This document shows positions 7,716 through 16,450 of a DNA stretch of 56,687 nucleotides, piece after piece (the stretch's first letter is position 1; each line of letters begins with the position of its first letter). Source of the stretch: Chloroflexota bacterium (lineage in GTDB: Bacteria; Chloroflexota; Dehalococcoidia; SHYD01); the NCBI GenBank assembly GCA_016190485.1, contig JACPQN010000020.1, forward strand, positions 1 through 56,687. Direction: 5' to 3'. The translations under genes and the position numbers were made by a program. The notes beneath the pieces were generated by a model. That model was not told where the DNA came from. It saw nothing but the letters and a program-made list of their open reading frames with translations, and searched no databases.

Positions 7716-8906
7716 ATGACCGTGAGCCTACGGGGGACCGCGGCCATCGTCGGCATCGGCGAGACCGAGCACCGGCGAGTGTGGCCTGGTCGCAGCATGT
7801 ATGGCCTCTGCGCCGAGGCGGCCGCCGAAGCCGTCCGAGACGCCGGCCTGCGGCGGGAGGACATCGACGGCCTCATCGGGTTCGGCCCCGTGGCCGCCGC
7901 GGGCCTGGCGGAGTACATCGGTATCCGCCCCGTCCACTATGGTATGGGGTCCAACTTCGCCGGCAGCAGCAGCGGCGGCGCCCTGGCCATCGCCACCGCC
8001 ATGGTGTCGGCCGGCGTGGCCAACAATATCCTGTTTGTGGGCGGCGGCGCCCGGGACCCCGGCAACCCCGATGCCTCCATCTACATGGGCGGCCCGGCGG
8101 GTGGCCCACCCAGCATGGCCTCGGAGTTCTACAACCCCTTTGGCCCTACCATCGCCGCTAACAACACCTACGGCCTGCTCTACACCCGCCACATGTACCA
8201 GTACGGCACCACCCAGGAGCAGATCGCGCACCTGCCGGTGAACCAGCGCTTCAACGCCCTGAAGAACCCGCGGGCGGCCTTCAAGGACCAGCCCATCACC
8301 GTGGAAGACGTGCTCAACTCCCGCTACGTCAACTACCCGCTCCACCTGCTGGAGTGCGTCATGCCCGTAGCGGGGGCCATCTCCTTCATCGTCACCACGG
8401 CGGAGCGGGCCCGCACCCTCAAGCAGCCGCCGGTCTACGTCCTGGGCTTCGGCGTGTGCCAGGGCTTCAGCAACAGCTACTACAAGCCCGACATGCTGGA
8501 GTCGCCCGCCCGCTACTCGGCGCCCGCGGCCTACAACATGTCCGGCTACGGGGTGAACGACGTCCAGTTCGCCGAGTTCTACGACTGATACTCCATCCTG
8601 GAGGCCGTGAGCCTCGAGGACGCTGGGATCTGCCCCAAGGGTGAGATCGGGCCCTTCTTCGCCAGCACCGACACCACCTACAAGGGTACCTTTCCCATCA
8701 ACACCGATGGCGGCCAGCTCTCCGCGGGACAGCTCAACCCCGCGGGCGCCAGCGGCACCCAGCAGATCGTGGAGGGCACCCGCCAGATCCGGGGCCAGGC
8801 GGGCGAGCGCCAGGTGGCCCGCCACGACCTCGGCCTGGTGAACACCTGAGGCGGCAGCCCGTCACAGTTTGTGACGGCAGTGCTGGGCTCGGCGGCGGCG
8901 CTGTAA
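7716..8906 (+). CDS. SCP2-thiolase-like protein with two in-frame TGA codons (candidate double selenoprotein), copy 2
   Basis: This is a 396-residue read-through product, a close paralogue of the preceding gene. TGA occurs at 8586-8588 (residue 291, in EFYD-U-YSI) and 8847-8849 (residue 378, in VNT-U-GGSPS), exactly matching copy 1; the frame ends at TAA 8904. Between the TGAs the two copies differ mostly by synonymous or conservative changes, which indicates selection for translation past the first TGA. The position of the classical nucleophile reads SSSGG, again without Cys, and the GHP His is absent (GQLNPAG). The DUF35 gene starts 12 nt downstream, the usual companion of thiolase-like enzymes that act as a two-protein complex. 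A TATACT hexamer at 7620-7625 could be a -10 box. The substrate is unknown. Confidence 0.85.
8596..8620 (+). promoter_or_regulatory. SECIS-like hairpin after first TGA, copy 2
   Basis: The same arms as in copy 1 (TCCTGGAGGC and GCCTCGAGGA) enclose loop CGTGA, 18-22 nt after the TGA at 8586. The stem is unchanged between the paralogues and the loop differs at one base. Confidence 0.75.
8859..8877 (+). promoter_or_regulatory. SECIS-like hairpin after second TGA, copy 2
   Basis: Perfect 7-bp arms CCGTCAC and GTGACGG enclose loop AGTTT, 17-21 nt after the TGA at 8847. Compared with copy 1, one stem pair is G-C there and A-T here, a compensatory double change that also alters an Ala codon to Val. 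This supports selection on the RNA structure. Confidence 0.78.
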
Positions 8907-8918
8907 GGAGAGCACACC

Positions 8919-9338
8919 ATGGCAGACTACAAGAAGCCCCTACCACGACCGGAGAACATCGAGCTGACCAAGCCCTTCTGGGCCGCGGCCAAGCGCCACG
9001 AGCTGGTGGTGCAGCGCTGCAAGCACTGCTCCAACTGGATCTTCTACCCCAGGGAGCAGTGCCCCATCTGCTTCTCCCAGGAGCTGGAGTGGGCCAAGGC
9101 CAGCGGGCGGGGGCGGGTGCACGCCTACACCGTGGTGTATCAGCCGGCGCACCCAGCGTTCCAGGACGAAGCGCCCTACACCTTTGCGGTGGTGCAATTG
9201 GACGAAGGGGTGCGGATGGCGACCAACATCGTGGGGATACCGCCGGACCAAGTGAAGGTGGACATGCCGGTGGAGGTAGCCTTTGACGATGTGACGCCGG
9301 AGTGGACCCTGATAAAGTTCAAGCCAGCGGGGACGTAG
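8919..9338 (+). CDS. DUF35 zinc-ribbon/OB-fold protein, thiolase partner
   Basis: The protein has 139 residues. The N-terminal rubredoxin-like zinc ribbon has Cys34, Cys37, Cys48 and Cys51 (CKHC and CPIC), followed by an OB-fold with GRGRVHAYTVV and the FAVVQLDEGVR strand typical of DUF35. Members of this family form complexes with SCP2-thiolase-like proteins, for example in steroid side-chain aldolases and in archaeal HMG-CoA synthesis, where they bind the CoA part. AAGGAG lies 8 nt before the ATG, and the gene starts 12 nt after the second thiolase-like gene. Either or both UGA-containing thiolase-like proteins are the likely partner. Confidence 0.9.
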   Translation: MADYKKPLPRPENIELTKPFWAAAKRHELVVQRCKHCSNWIFYPREQCPICFSQELEWAKASGRGRVHAYTVVYQPAHPAFQDEAPYTFAVVQLDEGVRMATNIVGIPPDQVKVDMPVEVAFDDVTPEWTLIKFKPAGT

Positions 9339-9455
9339 CATCACAACATGTCGGACATGCACCGGCTGCAGTGACCCTGCAGTTGGTGTATGATTGTTGT
9401 ATCACCCTGCATGTAGAGTCTAACGTTGGGCTTGGGAGCGATACTAAGTCAAGCC

Positions 9456-9845
9456 ATGACAGCCACCTCGCTCGTATTGTCTATCATCTTTCCGGTGATC
9501 GCCCTGTTGTTGCGTGTGGCGATCATTAGGAAATCCGATAACGTGACCATGTTCCCATGTGATGTATGTTATAGCGTAGTGAGCTATGACCTCTGGGCGT
9601 TGGGGGCTCTTGCAGCGGGTGCTACGCTTTTGTATTGGGTGGAAGCCAGGTTGAACAGTGAAATAGTTGTGGCTGTGTTATTGATACACCTAACGCTTTT
9701 TGCAGGCTTTTTGTGGTGGAAACAGGACCACGACAGCTGGTTCTCCAAGCATAGCGGTTGGCTGAGTGGGTTTGCTGTTTTATTGTCATACACATTCCCT
9801 CTTATTGTTCTTGGAAACTCCTTACCAGTGGCAAGAGGTGGATGA
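9456..9845 (+). CDS. Small polytopic membrane protein, unknown
   Basis: The product is about 129 residues from the ATG at 9456 (a TTG at 9426 is an upstream alternative) with about four hydrophobic segments: SLVLSIIFPVIALLLRV, LWALGALAAGATLLYWV, EIVVAVLLIHLTLFAGFLWW and WLSGFAVLLSYTFPLIVLG. I do not recognise a family. Base composition is clearly less GC-rich than the flanking genes, shared with the next gene, so both may have been acquired together. Its TGA stop is one base before the ATG of the sugar transferase, so translation is probably coupled, suggesting a joint role at the membrane. Confidence 0.6.
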   Translation: MTATSLVLSIIFPVIALLLRVAIIRKSDNVTMFPCDVCYSVVSYDLWALGALAAGATLLYWVEARLNSEIVVAVLLIHLTLFAGFLWWKQDHDSWFSKHSGWLSGFAVLLSYTFPLIVLGNSLPVARGG

Positions 9846-9846
9846 G

Positions 9847-11595
9847 ATGCTTCTCTTTTTAATCCTCTGGCTCTTGCTGTTCTCTTTCGTGGTGTGGGTC
9901 CCTCTTGTGGCGCACGACAGGTGGAGGCTCTTAGCGTCACCCGAGAGTAAGAAGCCAGGTGTGTGGAACACTGTTGTAGTGCTCTATGGTGGTATTATCC
10001 TGGTTGGTTTGATTTCGATTATCCTTGCTGGATTGCTTCAACGAAGCCCGTTCTGGAGCAGAACTTTGTCGGCAGTCGGCATCCTGCTCGCTGGAGCGCT
10101 CATGGTAGGTTTCTTAGCCGAGCTAAAGGACCGTTCTCAGAAATTACCCAGCGTATTTCGTTCCGTCAGAAGTTGGATCGCGAATTTGGGCCCATTACCC
10201 CTGTGGGGTTCAGCTTTAGGGGGCTTAGTTCAATGGGGCATCCTAGGTTGCCTGATAGTTCAAGCCTCGTCTGGTTCGATTTCAGAACTGCCAGTCGGGT
10301 CTATCCTGATGTTAGATCTGTATCTTTTTGCCTACACAATGTATGTAGTTTTATACATTAGGGGATCTGAAGCAAATCCAGTGAACTTAGATTCGGCTGT
10401 ACCTCACGCCTGGGTAGAGCACCTAAAGCAACTCCTTGCTAACGATTGGTCAAACGCTGAGATCCGAGCCAAGGGGCGAGCAGACGTATTGCGTCACTTG
10501 ACTAGCCGCTCGTACCAAGAAAGCGGCTACCAGTTGGCACAGTACTTCAGCAGCGAGGACCAGACCGTTAAGGCCAATGCGTGGGACATACTTAGCATAT
10601 TGGAGACCGACTCGCTATTGGGTCGCTTTCTGAGTCCCATCAGATATGGTGCTCAGGTCGCGTGGGATCGTCAGGAAGTAGAAATCGAGTATAACCTGAA
10701 AAAGCAAAGAATTAGGGGCTACTTATCGGGCGCTGACACCGTCTGGAAGAAGATCAGGTTCAGCAAAGCATTGTCGCTTACTCTAAAGCGTTTCTGGCTC
10801 GATCTGCCTCTTTCTTTCTTGTTATTGGTCTTATTAGCACCAGCAATCATGGTCATAGTCGTGAGGTCCAGACTGCGCGGTGGCGAGCCCTTCTTTCTTG
10901 AAACCTACCTGGGTATGGATCTTGAGGATTTTCGCTATTATCGGTTCAATCTATTTGGTGGGAAGAGTTTCCCAATGGGCGCCTCCTCAGAACGGTCTTC
11001 TTCAATACTTGAATGGGTATCCCTTCTGGGTCTCGAGCGCCTACCCGCTCTGGTGAATGTCATGGCTGGTGAAATGAGCATAATTGGTCCTCGCCCTCGC
11101 CGGCTAGACTGCATGATTGCCACACACGAGCTTCTGCGAGAGAAAGGGATGTCAAAAGAGAGCAGTGGCGAGCTGTTACTAACCCGGCTGGCTGTTCCTC
11201 CCGGGTTGACTGGGGAATCCCAACTTAAGGCGCTATTTCGTCCCGAACTGGCAACTACCCAGATATGCCTGTTTTGGGATTACATCTATGCGACGCAGTG
11301 GTCGTTCTGGAGGGATATCCCTCTGATGTTGCAGACACTCCTCGCAGAGTCCTCAATTGCATGGAACCTAATGACCGTGAGGTCCGGTGTCTTCCAATTC
11401 GGCGAAGTTGGTGCACATGAGGTTGTTCCCCCGCTTGAAGAGGCTATCAATGACTTCTTTAGGTCCCTAAACAACAGGAGCAGGGAGGCCTTGGAAGCAA
11501 TAATACAGAGACTGAAAGCTATAGAAAAAGCAGCTATCGTGCCTTCTGCCGTTATCCTGATGCTAAAGCAATTTCGGAACACGGTCAATCCCTGA
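9847..11595 (+). CDS. Sugar-phosphate transferase (WcaJ-like PGT domain) with long membrane N-terminal region
   Basis: The protein has 582 residues. The C-terminal third has the hallmarks of monotopic phosphoglycosyl transferases that start lipid-linked glycan assembly: a hydrophobic re-entrant helix (LDLPLSFLLLVLLAPAIM), RLPALVNVMAGEMSIIGPRP, VPPGLTGESQL, and WDYIYATQWSFWRDI matching the Leu-Asp-x-x-Tyr region. Before it lie about five transmembrane segments and a soluble part of about 130 residues without a recognised domain. The usual Lys-Phe-Arg motif is replaced by YYRFNLFGG. The upstream extension to 9766 overlaps the previous gene; ATG 9847 follows its stop by one base. Composition is lower in GC than the neighbours. 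The substrate sugar is unknown. Confidence 0.8.
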   Translation: MLLFLILWLLLFSFVVWVPLVAHDRWRLLASPESKKPGVWNTVVVLYGGIILVGLISIILAGLLQRSPFWSRTLSAVGILLAGALMVGFLAELKDRSQKLPSVFRSVRSWIANLGPLPLWGSALGGLVQWGILGCLIVQASSGSISELPVGSILMLDLYLFAYTMYVVLYIRGSEANPVNLDSAVPHAWVEHLKQLLANDWSNAEIRAKGRADVLRHLTSRSYQESGYQLAQYFSSEDQTVKANAWDILSILETDSLLGRFLSPIRYGAQVAWDRQEVEIEYNLKKQRIRGYLSGADTVWKKIRFSKALSLTLKRFWLDLPLSFLLLVLLAPAIMVIVVRSRLRGGEPFFLETYLGMDLEDFRYYRFNLFGGKSFPMGASSERSSSILEWVSLLGLERLPALVNVMAGEMSIIGPRPRRLDCMIATHELLREKGMSKESSGELLLTRLAVPPGLTGESQLKALFRPELATTQICLFWDYIYATQWSFWRDIPLMLQTLLAESSIAWNLMTVRSGVFQFGEVGAHEVVPPLEEAINDFFRSLNNRSREALEAIIQRLKAIEKAAIVPSAVILMLKQFRNTVNP

Positions 11596-11740
11596 ACAGT
11601 AGGTCATGGCCAGAGGCCACCACCGCGTATGAAAATAGGGCAGGTAGCCGGTATTTCAAGGCAGTTTAGTCGGTCTCTCCCCAGGATTTGGTTTACCTGT
11701 CAGGCCTTACGCATGAGCCACCATGAGAAAGCTAGTCTCC

Positions 11741-11771
11741 CTTCCTGTCGCTCCTATGGAGCGGCAGGAAG
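11741..11771. terminator. Long hairpin between convergent genes
   Basis: Fourteen-base arms (CTTCCTGTCGCTCC and GGAGCGGCAGGAAG, one G-T pair) flank a three-base loop, in the 266-nt gap between the sugar transferase and the convergent thiolase. There is no strong T-run on either side; it may act as a bidirectional terminator or barrier. The rest of the gap shows no gene. Confidence 0.5.
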
Positions 11772-11861
11772 CAAACTTGTCTTAACGATCAGCGAGCCCT
11801 CTTCTACTGCACCTGACGGGCCTCTAGGCCCTTGATACAAGCGGCGGAGCAGTCCTCAGAC

Positions 11862-13049
11862 TTAGCGGGGCCGTTCCACCACCATGGCCACGCCCATGCC
11901 GCCGCCGCAGCACATGGTGGCCAGCCCGTAGCGGGCGCCACGCCGCTCCAGCTCATAGAGCAATGTCAGCACAATGCGGGCGCCGCTCATGCCCACGGGG
12001 TGCCCCAGGGCGATGGCGCCACCGTTGACATTGACCCGGTCCCAGTCCCAGCCCAGCTCCTTGCCCACGGCCAGGGACTGGGCCGCAAAGGCCTCGTTCA
12101 GCTCGATGACCTCCATGTCCTTCAGCTCCAGCCCGGCCCGCTGCAGCACCTTGCGGGTGGCGGGGATGGGGCCGATGCCCATGATCCGGGGCTCCACCCC
12201 CACCGCCGCGAAGGCCCTGATCACGCCCATGGGCTTCAGGCCCAGGCGCTGAGCCCGGCTCCGGGACATCACCACGGTGGCCGCGCCGCCGTCGTTGATG
12301 CCGGAACTGTTGCCGGCGGTCACGGAGCCGCCCTCACCCATGAAGGCGGGACCCAGGCGGGCCAGCCGCTCTGCCGTGGTGTCCGCGCGGGGATGCTCGT
12401 CTTTGTCCACTACCAGAGGCTCGCCCCGGCGCTGGGGAATAGTAATGGGCACGATCTCGTCCTGGAGCCTGCCCTCCGCCTGGGCCCTGGCCACCTTTTG
12501 CTGGCTCCAGGCCGCGAACTCGTCCATCTCCTCCCGGCTCACGTGGAATTGCGCGGCCACGTTCTCCGCGGTGATGCCCATGTGGCAGTTCTCCAGCGCG
12601 CACATGAGGCCGTCCTGCATCAGCGAGTCCAGCAGTTGGCCGTCGCCCATGCGGTAACCAAAGCGGGCCTGGGTCAGGAGATAGGGCGACCGACTCATGC
12701 TCTCGAAGCCGCCGGCCACGATGATATCGGCCTCCTCCAGGCGGATGGCCTGGGCCGCCAGGGCGATAGTCTTCATGCCGGAGCCGCAGACCTTGTTCAC
12801 GGTCATCGCGGGGGCCTGCACGTCTATCCCCGCGCGAATGCCTGCCTGGCGCGCAGGGTTCTCGCCCAAAGAGGCCTGGATCACGTTGCCCATGAGCACC
12901 TCGTCCACCTGGGCGCCGTCGATGCCCGCCCGGCGCATGGCCTCCTGGATGGCCAGCACCCCCAACTGGGTGGCGGGAATATCTGCCAGGGCGCCGCCAA
13001 AGGTCCCGATAGGGGTGCGCGCGCCGCTCACGATGACCGCTTCTTCCAT
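11862..13049 (-). CDS. Acetyl-CoA C-acetyltransferase (thiolase)
   Basis: The enzyme condenses two acetyl-CoA to acetoacetyl-CoA, or runs in reverse. It has 395 residues. The nucleophile Cys is in [10 protein letters not shown], the His in [10 protein letters not shown], and the second Cys in CCGGGMG, all canonical, in contrast to the UGA-containing thiolase-like proteins upstream in the window. The ORF can be extended 17 codons, but the ATG at 13049 gives the family start [15 protein letters not shown] and has AAGGAG 8 nt upstream. It is the last gene of the long minus-strand cluster, downstream of a PhaB-like reductase; together they would make 3-hydroxybutyryl-CoA for the ethylmalonyl-CoA-type route. 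Confidence 0.93.
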   Translation of the reverse strand: MEEAVIVSGARTPIGTFGGALADIPATQLGVLAIQEAMRRAGIDGAQVDEVLMGNVIQASLGENPARQAGIRAGIDVQAPAMTVNKVCGSGMKTIALAAQAIRLEEADIIVAGGFESMSRSPYLLTQARFGYRMGDGQLLDSLMQDGLMCALENCHMGITAENVAAQFHVSREEMDEFAAWSQQKVARAQAEGRLQDEIVPITIPQRRGEPLVVDKDEHPRADTTAERLARLGPAFMGEGGSVTAGNSSGINDGGAATVVMSRSRAQRLGLKPMGVIRAFAAVGVEPRIMGIGPIPATRKVLQRAGLELKDMEVIELNEAFAAQSLAVGKELGWDWDRVNVNGGAIALGHPVGMSGARIVLTLLYELERRGARYGLATMCCGGGMGVAMVVERPR

Positions 13050-13170
13050 GACCCTCGCTCCTTCTATCCCAGCGGACGGCACTCTCCCTGCCGCCGCCAC
13101 GCTATACGCTTCCCGATCTCTATGGGCGGGTTCGCCCCGCCCAGCTTGAGTGCGACGCAGGCGCCCGGCG

Positions 13171-13914
13171 CTACATATACATGCCGCCGTTCAGGTTCAG
13201 GCACTGGCCCGTGATGTAGTCCCCTTCGGTGACGATGTACCGCACCAGGGAGGCCACCTCCTCCGGGCGGCCGAAGCGCCCCAGAGGCACCCGGCTCACC
13301 AGTTGCTGCTTGATCTCATCGGAGAGGCCGGCGATGAGGTCCGTCTCCACGAAGCCCGGGCACACCGCGTTCACGGTGATATTGTAGCGGGCCAGCTCCA
13401 CCGCCGCGACCTTAGTAAAGCCGATGATCCCCGCCTTGGAGGAGGCGTAGTTCGCGACGCCGGCATTGGGGGCCTGACCCTGGATGGAGCTCACGTTCAC
13501 GATGCGGCCGCCACCCCGGTCGATGATGTGGGAGACTGCGGCGCTGACGCAGTAGAAGGCGCTGTCCAGGTTGGTGCGCAGCACCTCCTGCCACTCCTCC
13601 ACCGACATGCGGCGGATGGTGCGGTCCCGGCTGATACCGGCGTTGTTCACCAGCACGTCCAGCCCGCCGAAGCGCTCCACCGCGGCTTGGACCAGGGCCT
13701 TGGCCTGCTCCGGGTCTGCCACATTGGCCTGAACCGGGGCCGCCTTGGCTCCCAGTTTGGCCAGCTCCTGGACCACCTCCTGGGCGGCGGCCTCGTTCTG
13801 ATGGTAGTTGACCACCACCGACGCGCCATGCCTGCCCAGCTCCAGGGCAACGGCCCTGCCGATGCCTCTGGACGCTCCGGTGACCAGCGCCACCTTCTCT
13901 TTCAGCTCGTACAT
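13171..13914 (-). CDS. SDR reductase, FabG/PhaB-type (acetoacetyl-CoA or 3-oxoacyl reductase)
   Basis: The protein has 247 residues. [11 protein letters not shown] is the NADP(H) loop, NNAG the structural motif, and the catalytic Ser, Tyr and Lys sit in NVSSIQG and NYASSKAG. The C-terminus GGMYM is typical of FabG and PhaB proteins. Sequence alone does not separate fatty-acid FabG from acetoacetyl-CoA reductase. Its place between a thiolase and a mutase in a cluster containing ccr favours NADPH-dependent formation of (R)-3-hydroxybutyryl-CoA. Confidence 0.9.
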   Translation of the reverse strand: MYELKEKVALVTGASRGIGRAVALELGRHGASVVVNYHQNEAAAQEVVQELAKLGAKAAPVQANVADPEQAKALVQAAVERFGGLDVLVNNAGISRDRTIRRMSVEEWQEVLRTNLDSAFYCVSAAVSHIIDRGGGRIVNVSSIQGQAPNAGVANYASSKAGIIGFTKVAAVELARYNITVNAVCPGFVETDLIAGLSDEIKQQLVSRVPLGRFGRPEEVASLVRYIVTEGDYITGQCLNLNGGMYM

Positions 13915-13967
13915 ACCTATCGTACTCTCCTTTGTGATAACGCTCTCCGCCCTGCGCGACCCTGGCC

Positions 13968-15647
13968 TCAGATCACCGTCGGCGGATGGTAGTCTCCAAA
14001 GACCTCCCGCATGGCGCCGCAGATTTCACCCAGGGTGGCGTAGGCCTTCACGGCTGCCAGGATAGGAGGCATCAGGTTGTCGGCGCCGCACGCGACGTCC
14101 TTCAGCTCCGCCAGCGCCCGCAGGGCTGCCCCCTGGTCCCGCTCCTTCCGGTAGCGGCGGAGGCGCTCCACCTGGGTCTGGGTCACCCTGGGGTCCACCC
14201 GGAAGATGGCGGGCGAGCGCTCCTCAGCGATCTGGAAGCGGTTCACCCCCACGATGATGCGGGAGCCTTCCTCGATTTCCTGCTGGTAGCGCACCGCGGC
14301 CTCCTGGATCTCCCGCTGGATGTAGCCGCTCTCCAGGGCGGCCACGGCGCCGCCCATCTGGGCGATGCGCTCCAGGTAGGCCCAGGCCTCCCGCTCCAGC
14401 CGGTCCGTGAGGTGCTCCACGTAGTAGGAGCCGGCCAGGGGATCCACCGTGTTGGCCGCACCCGTCTCGTAGGCGATGATCTGCTGGGTGCGCAGCGCGA
14501 TGCGCTGGGCGTGGTCGGTGGGGATCGCCAGGGCCTCGTCGTAGCAGGAGAGGGCCATGGACTGGACGCCCCCCAGCACGGCCGCCAGGGCCTGGATGGC
14601 GGCCCGGGTGATGTTGTTCTCGGGCTGCTGGGCCGTGAGGGTGGAGCCGCCGGTCTGGGTGTGGGTCCGCAGCATCCAGGAGCGGGGGTCTTTGGCGCGG
14701 TAGTGCTCCCGCATGAGCTTGGCCCACATGCGCCGCAGCGCCCGGTACTTGGCCACCTCCTCGAAGAAATCGTTGTGGGTGTTGAAGATCCAAGAGATGC
14801 GGGGCGCAAAGTCGTCGATGCTGAGGCCGGTCTTCAGGGCCTCGTCCACGTAGGCTTTGGCGTTGGCAAAGGTGAAGGCCATCTCCTGGACGGCGGTGCA
14901 GCCTGCGTCCCGCATGTGGTAGCCGCTGATGCTGATGGTGTTCCACCGGGGAACATGCCTGCTGCAATAGGCCATCAGGTCGGCGGCCAGGCGCAGCGAC
15001 GGTCCCGGCGGGTAGATGTACGTGCCTCGGGCGATGTACTCCTTCAGCACGTCGTTCTGGACCGTGCCCTCCAGCTTGTCGGCAGGAACGCCCTGCTGCT
15101 CACCCACGGCCACGTACATGGCCAGGAGCACGGCGGCGGGGGCGTTGATGGTCATGGAGCAGGACACCTGGTCCAGGGGTATCCCACTGAACATGGTCTC
15201 CATGTCCCGCAGGGAGTCGATAGCCACGCCCACCTTCCCCACCTCACCCTCGGCCATGGGGTGGTCCGAGTCGTAGCCAAGCTGGGTGGGCAGGTCGAAG
15301 GCCACGGAGAGGCCGGTCTGGCCCTGGCTCAGCAGGTACTTGAACTTCTCGTTGGACTCCGTGGCGGTGCCGAAGCCCGCATATTGCCGCATGGTCCACA
15401 GCCGCCCCCGGTACATGGTGGGCTGGATGCCCCGGGTAAAGGGATACTCCCCTGGGAACCCGATCTTCTCCCGGTAGCCAGCTTCGCCCGCATCCAGAGG
15501 GCTGTAGAGGCGCTCCACCGACAACGAGCTGGTGGCAAAGGGCTGGTCGGTGCGCTCGGGCCCCCGCTGGAGGGCGGGCTTGAGCGTCTTCTCCTCCCAG
15601 CGCTTCTTCGCCTGGGCTAGCTGCTCTATCTCGTGCTGTTCTAGCAT
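13968..15647 (-). CDS. Methylmalonyl-CoA mutase-type large subunit, catalytic domain only
   Basis: The protein has 559 residues and covers the substrate-binding TIM barrel of acyl-CoA mutases ([19 protein letters not shown], the [11 protein letters not shown] loop, [15 protein letters not shown]), but stops before the cobalamin-binding domain; no Asp-x-His-x-x-Gly region is present. The B12 subunit must therefore be encoded elsewhere. RQYAG agrees with methylmalonyl-CoA rather than isobutyryl-CoA mutases (which have RMFAG). Ethylmalonyl-CoA as substrate is possible from the neighbourhood. ATG 15647 has GGAGG 7 nt upstream and overlaps the stop of the retropepsin gene by 7 nt; an earlier frame extension is rejected. 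Confidence 0.9.
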   Translation of the reverse strand: MLEQHEIEQLAQAKKRWEEKTLKPALQRGPERTDQPFATSSLSVERLYSPLDAGEAGYREKIGFPGEYPFTRGIQPTMYRGRLWTMRQYAGFGTATESNEKFKYLLSQGQTGLSVAFDLPTQLGYDSDHPMAEGEVGKVGVAIDSLRDMETMFSGIPLDQVSCSMTINAPAAVLLAMYVAVGEQQGVPADKLEGTVQNDVLKEYIARGTYIYPPGPSLRLAADLMAYCSRHVPRWNTISISGYHMRDAGCTAVQEMAFTFANAKAYVDEALKTGLSIDDFAPRISWIFNTHNDFFEEVAKYRALRRMWAKLMREHYRAKDPRSWMLRTHTQTGGSTLTAQQPENNITRAAIQALAAVLGGVQSMALSCYDEALAIPTDHAQRIALRTQQIIAYETGAANTVDPLAGSYYVEHLTDRLEREAWAYLERIAQMGGAVAALESGYIQREIQEAAVRYQQEIEEGSRIIVGVNRFQIAEERSPAIFRVDPRVTQTQVERLRRYRKERDQGAALRALAELKDVACGADNLMPPILAAVKAYATLGEICGAMREVFGDYHPPTVI

Positions 15648-16069
15648 CGTTGCGCCTCCCATCCGGTGCGCCACCCCGCGAGGGTTACGCCCAGAGCCAG
15701 GCTCTCCGCCGGCACTAGGCACTTGTTTGTCACATCTGCCGTGAGGCTGAAGGATTCCAGCGTCACTGCCCCGATCAGGGGCTGCGTTCCTTCGGGAGCA
15801 AAGACGACGAGGGTTGTCACCTGCTCTCCGTTCAGCTCAACCTTCAGCTCCGCCATCTCCCGGCGCACCCGGCTGCCATCGGCCAGGACAAAGCCCCGCT
15901 CTCGGTCCGGTTGCACACCCAGCCGTTGCAGGACCCCCGCGGGGACCCTGCTGAAGCCTGTCCTGAGCCCCGCCGAAGGGTTAGAGCCGGTATCCACCCA
16001 CGCTTCCACGGTCTCGGTGCGGTCACCGGACGGCGAGCGCAGGGTGAGCGGGTGGGTAAAGGTACCCAT
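15641..16069 (-). CDS. Retropepsin-like aspartic protease domain protein 1 (with repeat insertion)
   Basis: This 142-residue single-domain clan AA protein has the active-site DTGS (in EAWVDTGS), the flap-like [11 protein letters not shown] and [11 protein letters not shown] for the second half. Compared with the next gene upstream it carries eight extra residues straight after DTGS ([11 protein letters not shown] against TFT), which are encoded by a dispersed intergenic repeat. Its C-terminus overlaps the mutase start codon by 7 nt. Small bacterial retropepsin-like proteins of this sort are common in operons but have no established role. The insertion may have damaged activity. Confidence 0.8.
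   Translation of the reverse strand: MGTFTHPLTLRSPSGDRTETVEAWVDTGSNPSAGLRTGFSRVPAGVLQRLGVQPDRERGFVLADGSRVRREMAELKVELNGEQVTTLVVFAPEGTQPLIGAVTLESFSLTADVTNKCLVPAESLALGVTLAGWRTGWEAQRC
15953..15988 (-). repeat. Dispersed repeat inserted in a coding sequence
   Basis: The segment carries CTGTCCTGAGCCCCGCCGAAGGG, which matches the CTGTCCTGAGCCTGTCGAAGG core of the family with a few changes (compare 22470-22494). It lies in frame within the first retropepsin gene, right after the DTGS codons, and is absent from the neighbouring paralogue. Confidence 0.75.
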
Positions 16070-16087
16070 AGGCCTCCTAGTTCCTTC

Positions 16088-16444
16088 TCACAGCGCGTAA
16101 TTCTTTGCAGGAACCAGACGCTGGTAAGTCGGGTCTGCGGCCAGGCGAAAGGCCTCCAGCGTATGCGCACCGAGCAGCGGTTCGCAGTCCTCCGGGCCAA
16201 AGACACACAGGATAGTGCGACGTTCACCATTGAGCTGTGCACGAACCTCGGCGAGACCTCTTCTTACCACTTGCCCAGTAGCTAGCATGAAGTCGTCTTC
16301 CAGCTCTGGTTGTATCCCCAGTCTCTGTAGCATTGACGCTGGCACCCAGGTAAAGGTGGAACCGGTGTCAACCACTGCCTCAATAGTCTCTGATCGGTCT
16401 CCAGAAGCCGAGAACAGGGTGATAGAGTGTCGAAACACGCCCAA
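16088..16444 (-). CDS. Retropepsin-like aspartic protease domain protein 2
   Basis: The protein has 118 residues. DTGSTFTWVPASML contains the catalytic Asp and flanking loop; LATGQVVRRGLAEV and PLLGAHTLEAF give the flap and the second conserved stretch. It is a clear paralogue of the next gene downstream (18 nt apart) and more distantly of the disrupted third copy at 16930-17317. The start is 6 nt after the MaoC stop, inside the long minus-strand unit. No partner or substrate can be named from the sequence. Confidence 0.8.
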   Translation of the reverse strand: MGVFRHSITLFSASGDRSETIEAVVDTGSTFTWVPASMLQRLGIQPELEDDFMLATGQVVRRGLAEVRAQLNGERRTILCVFGPEDCEPLLGAHTLEAFRLAADPTYQRLVPAKNYAL

Positions 16445-16450
16445 GGGTCT

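Noticed and set aside
6348-8906. Thiolase-like genes as pseudogenes, or general TGA reassignment
   Set aside because: Two diverged copies keep the same two TGAs, conserved protein between them and hairpins at fixed spacing; other genes in the window use TGA as a normal stop, often in ATGA overlaps.
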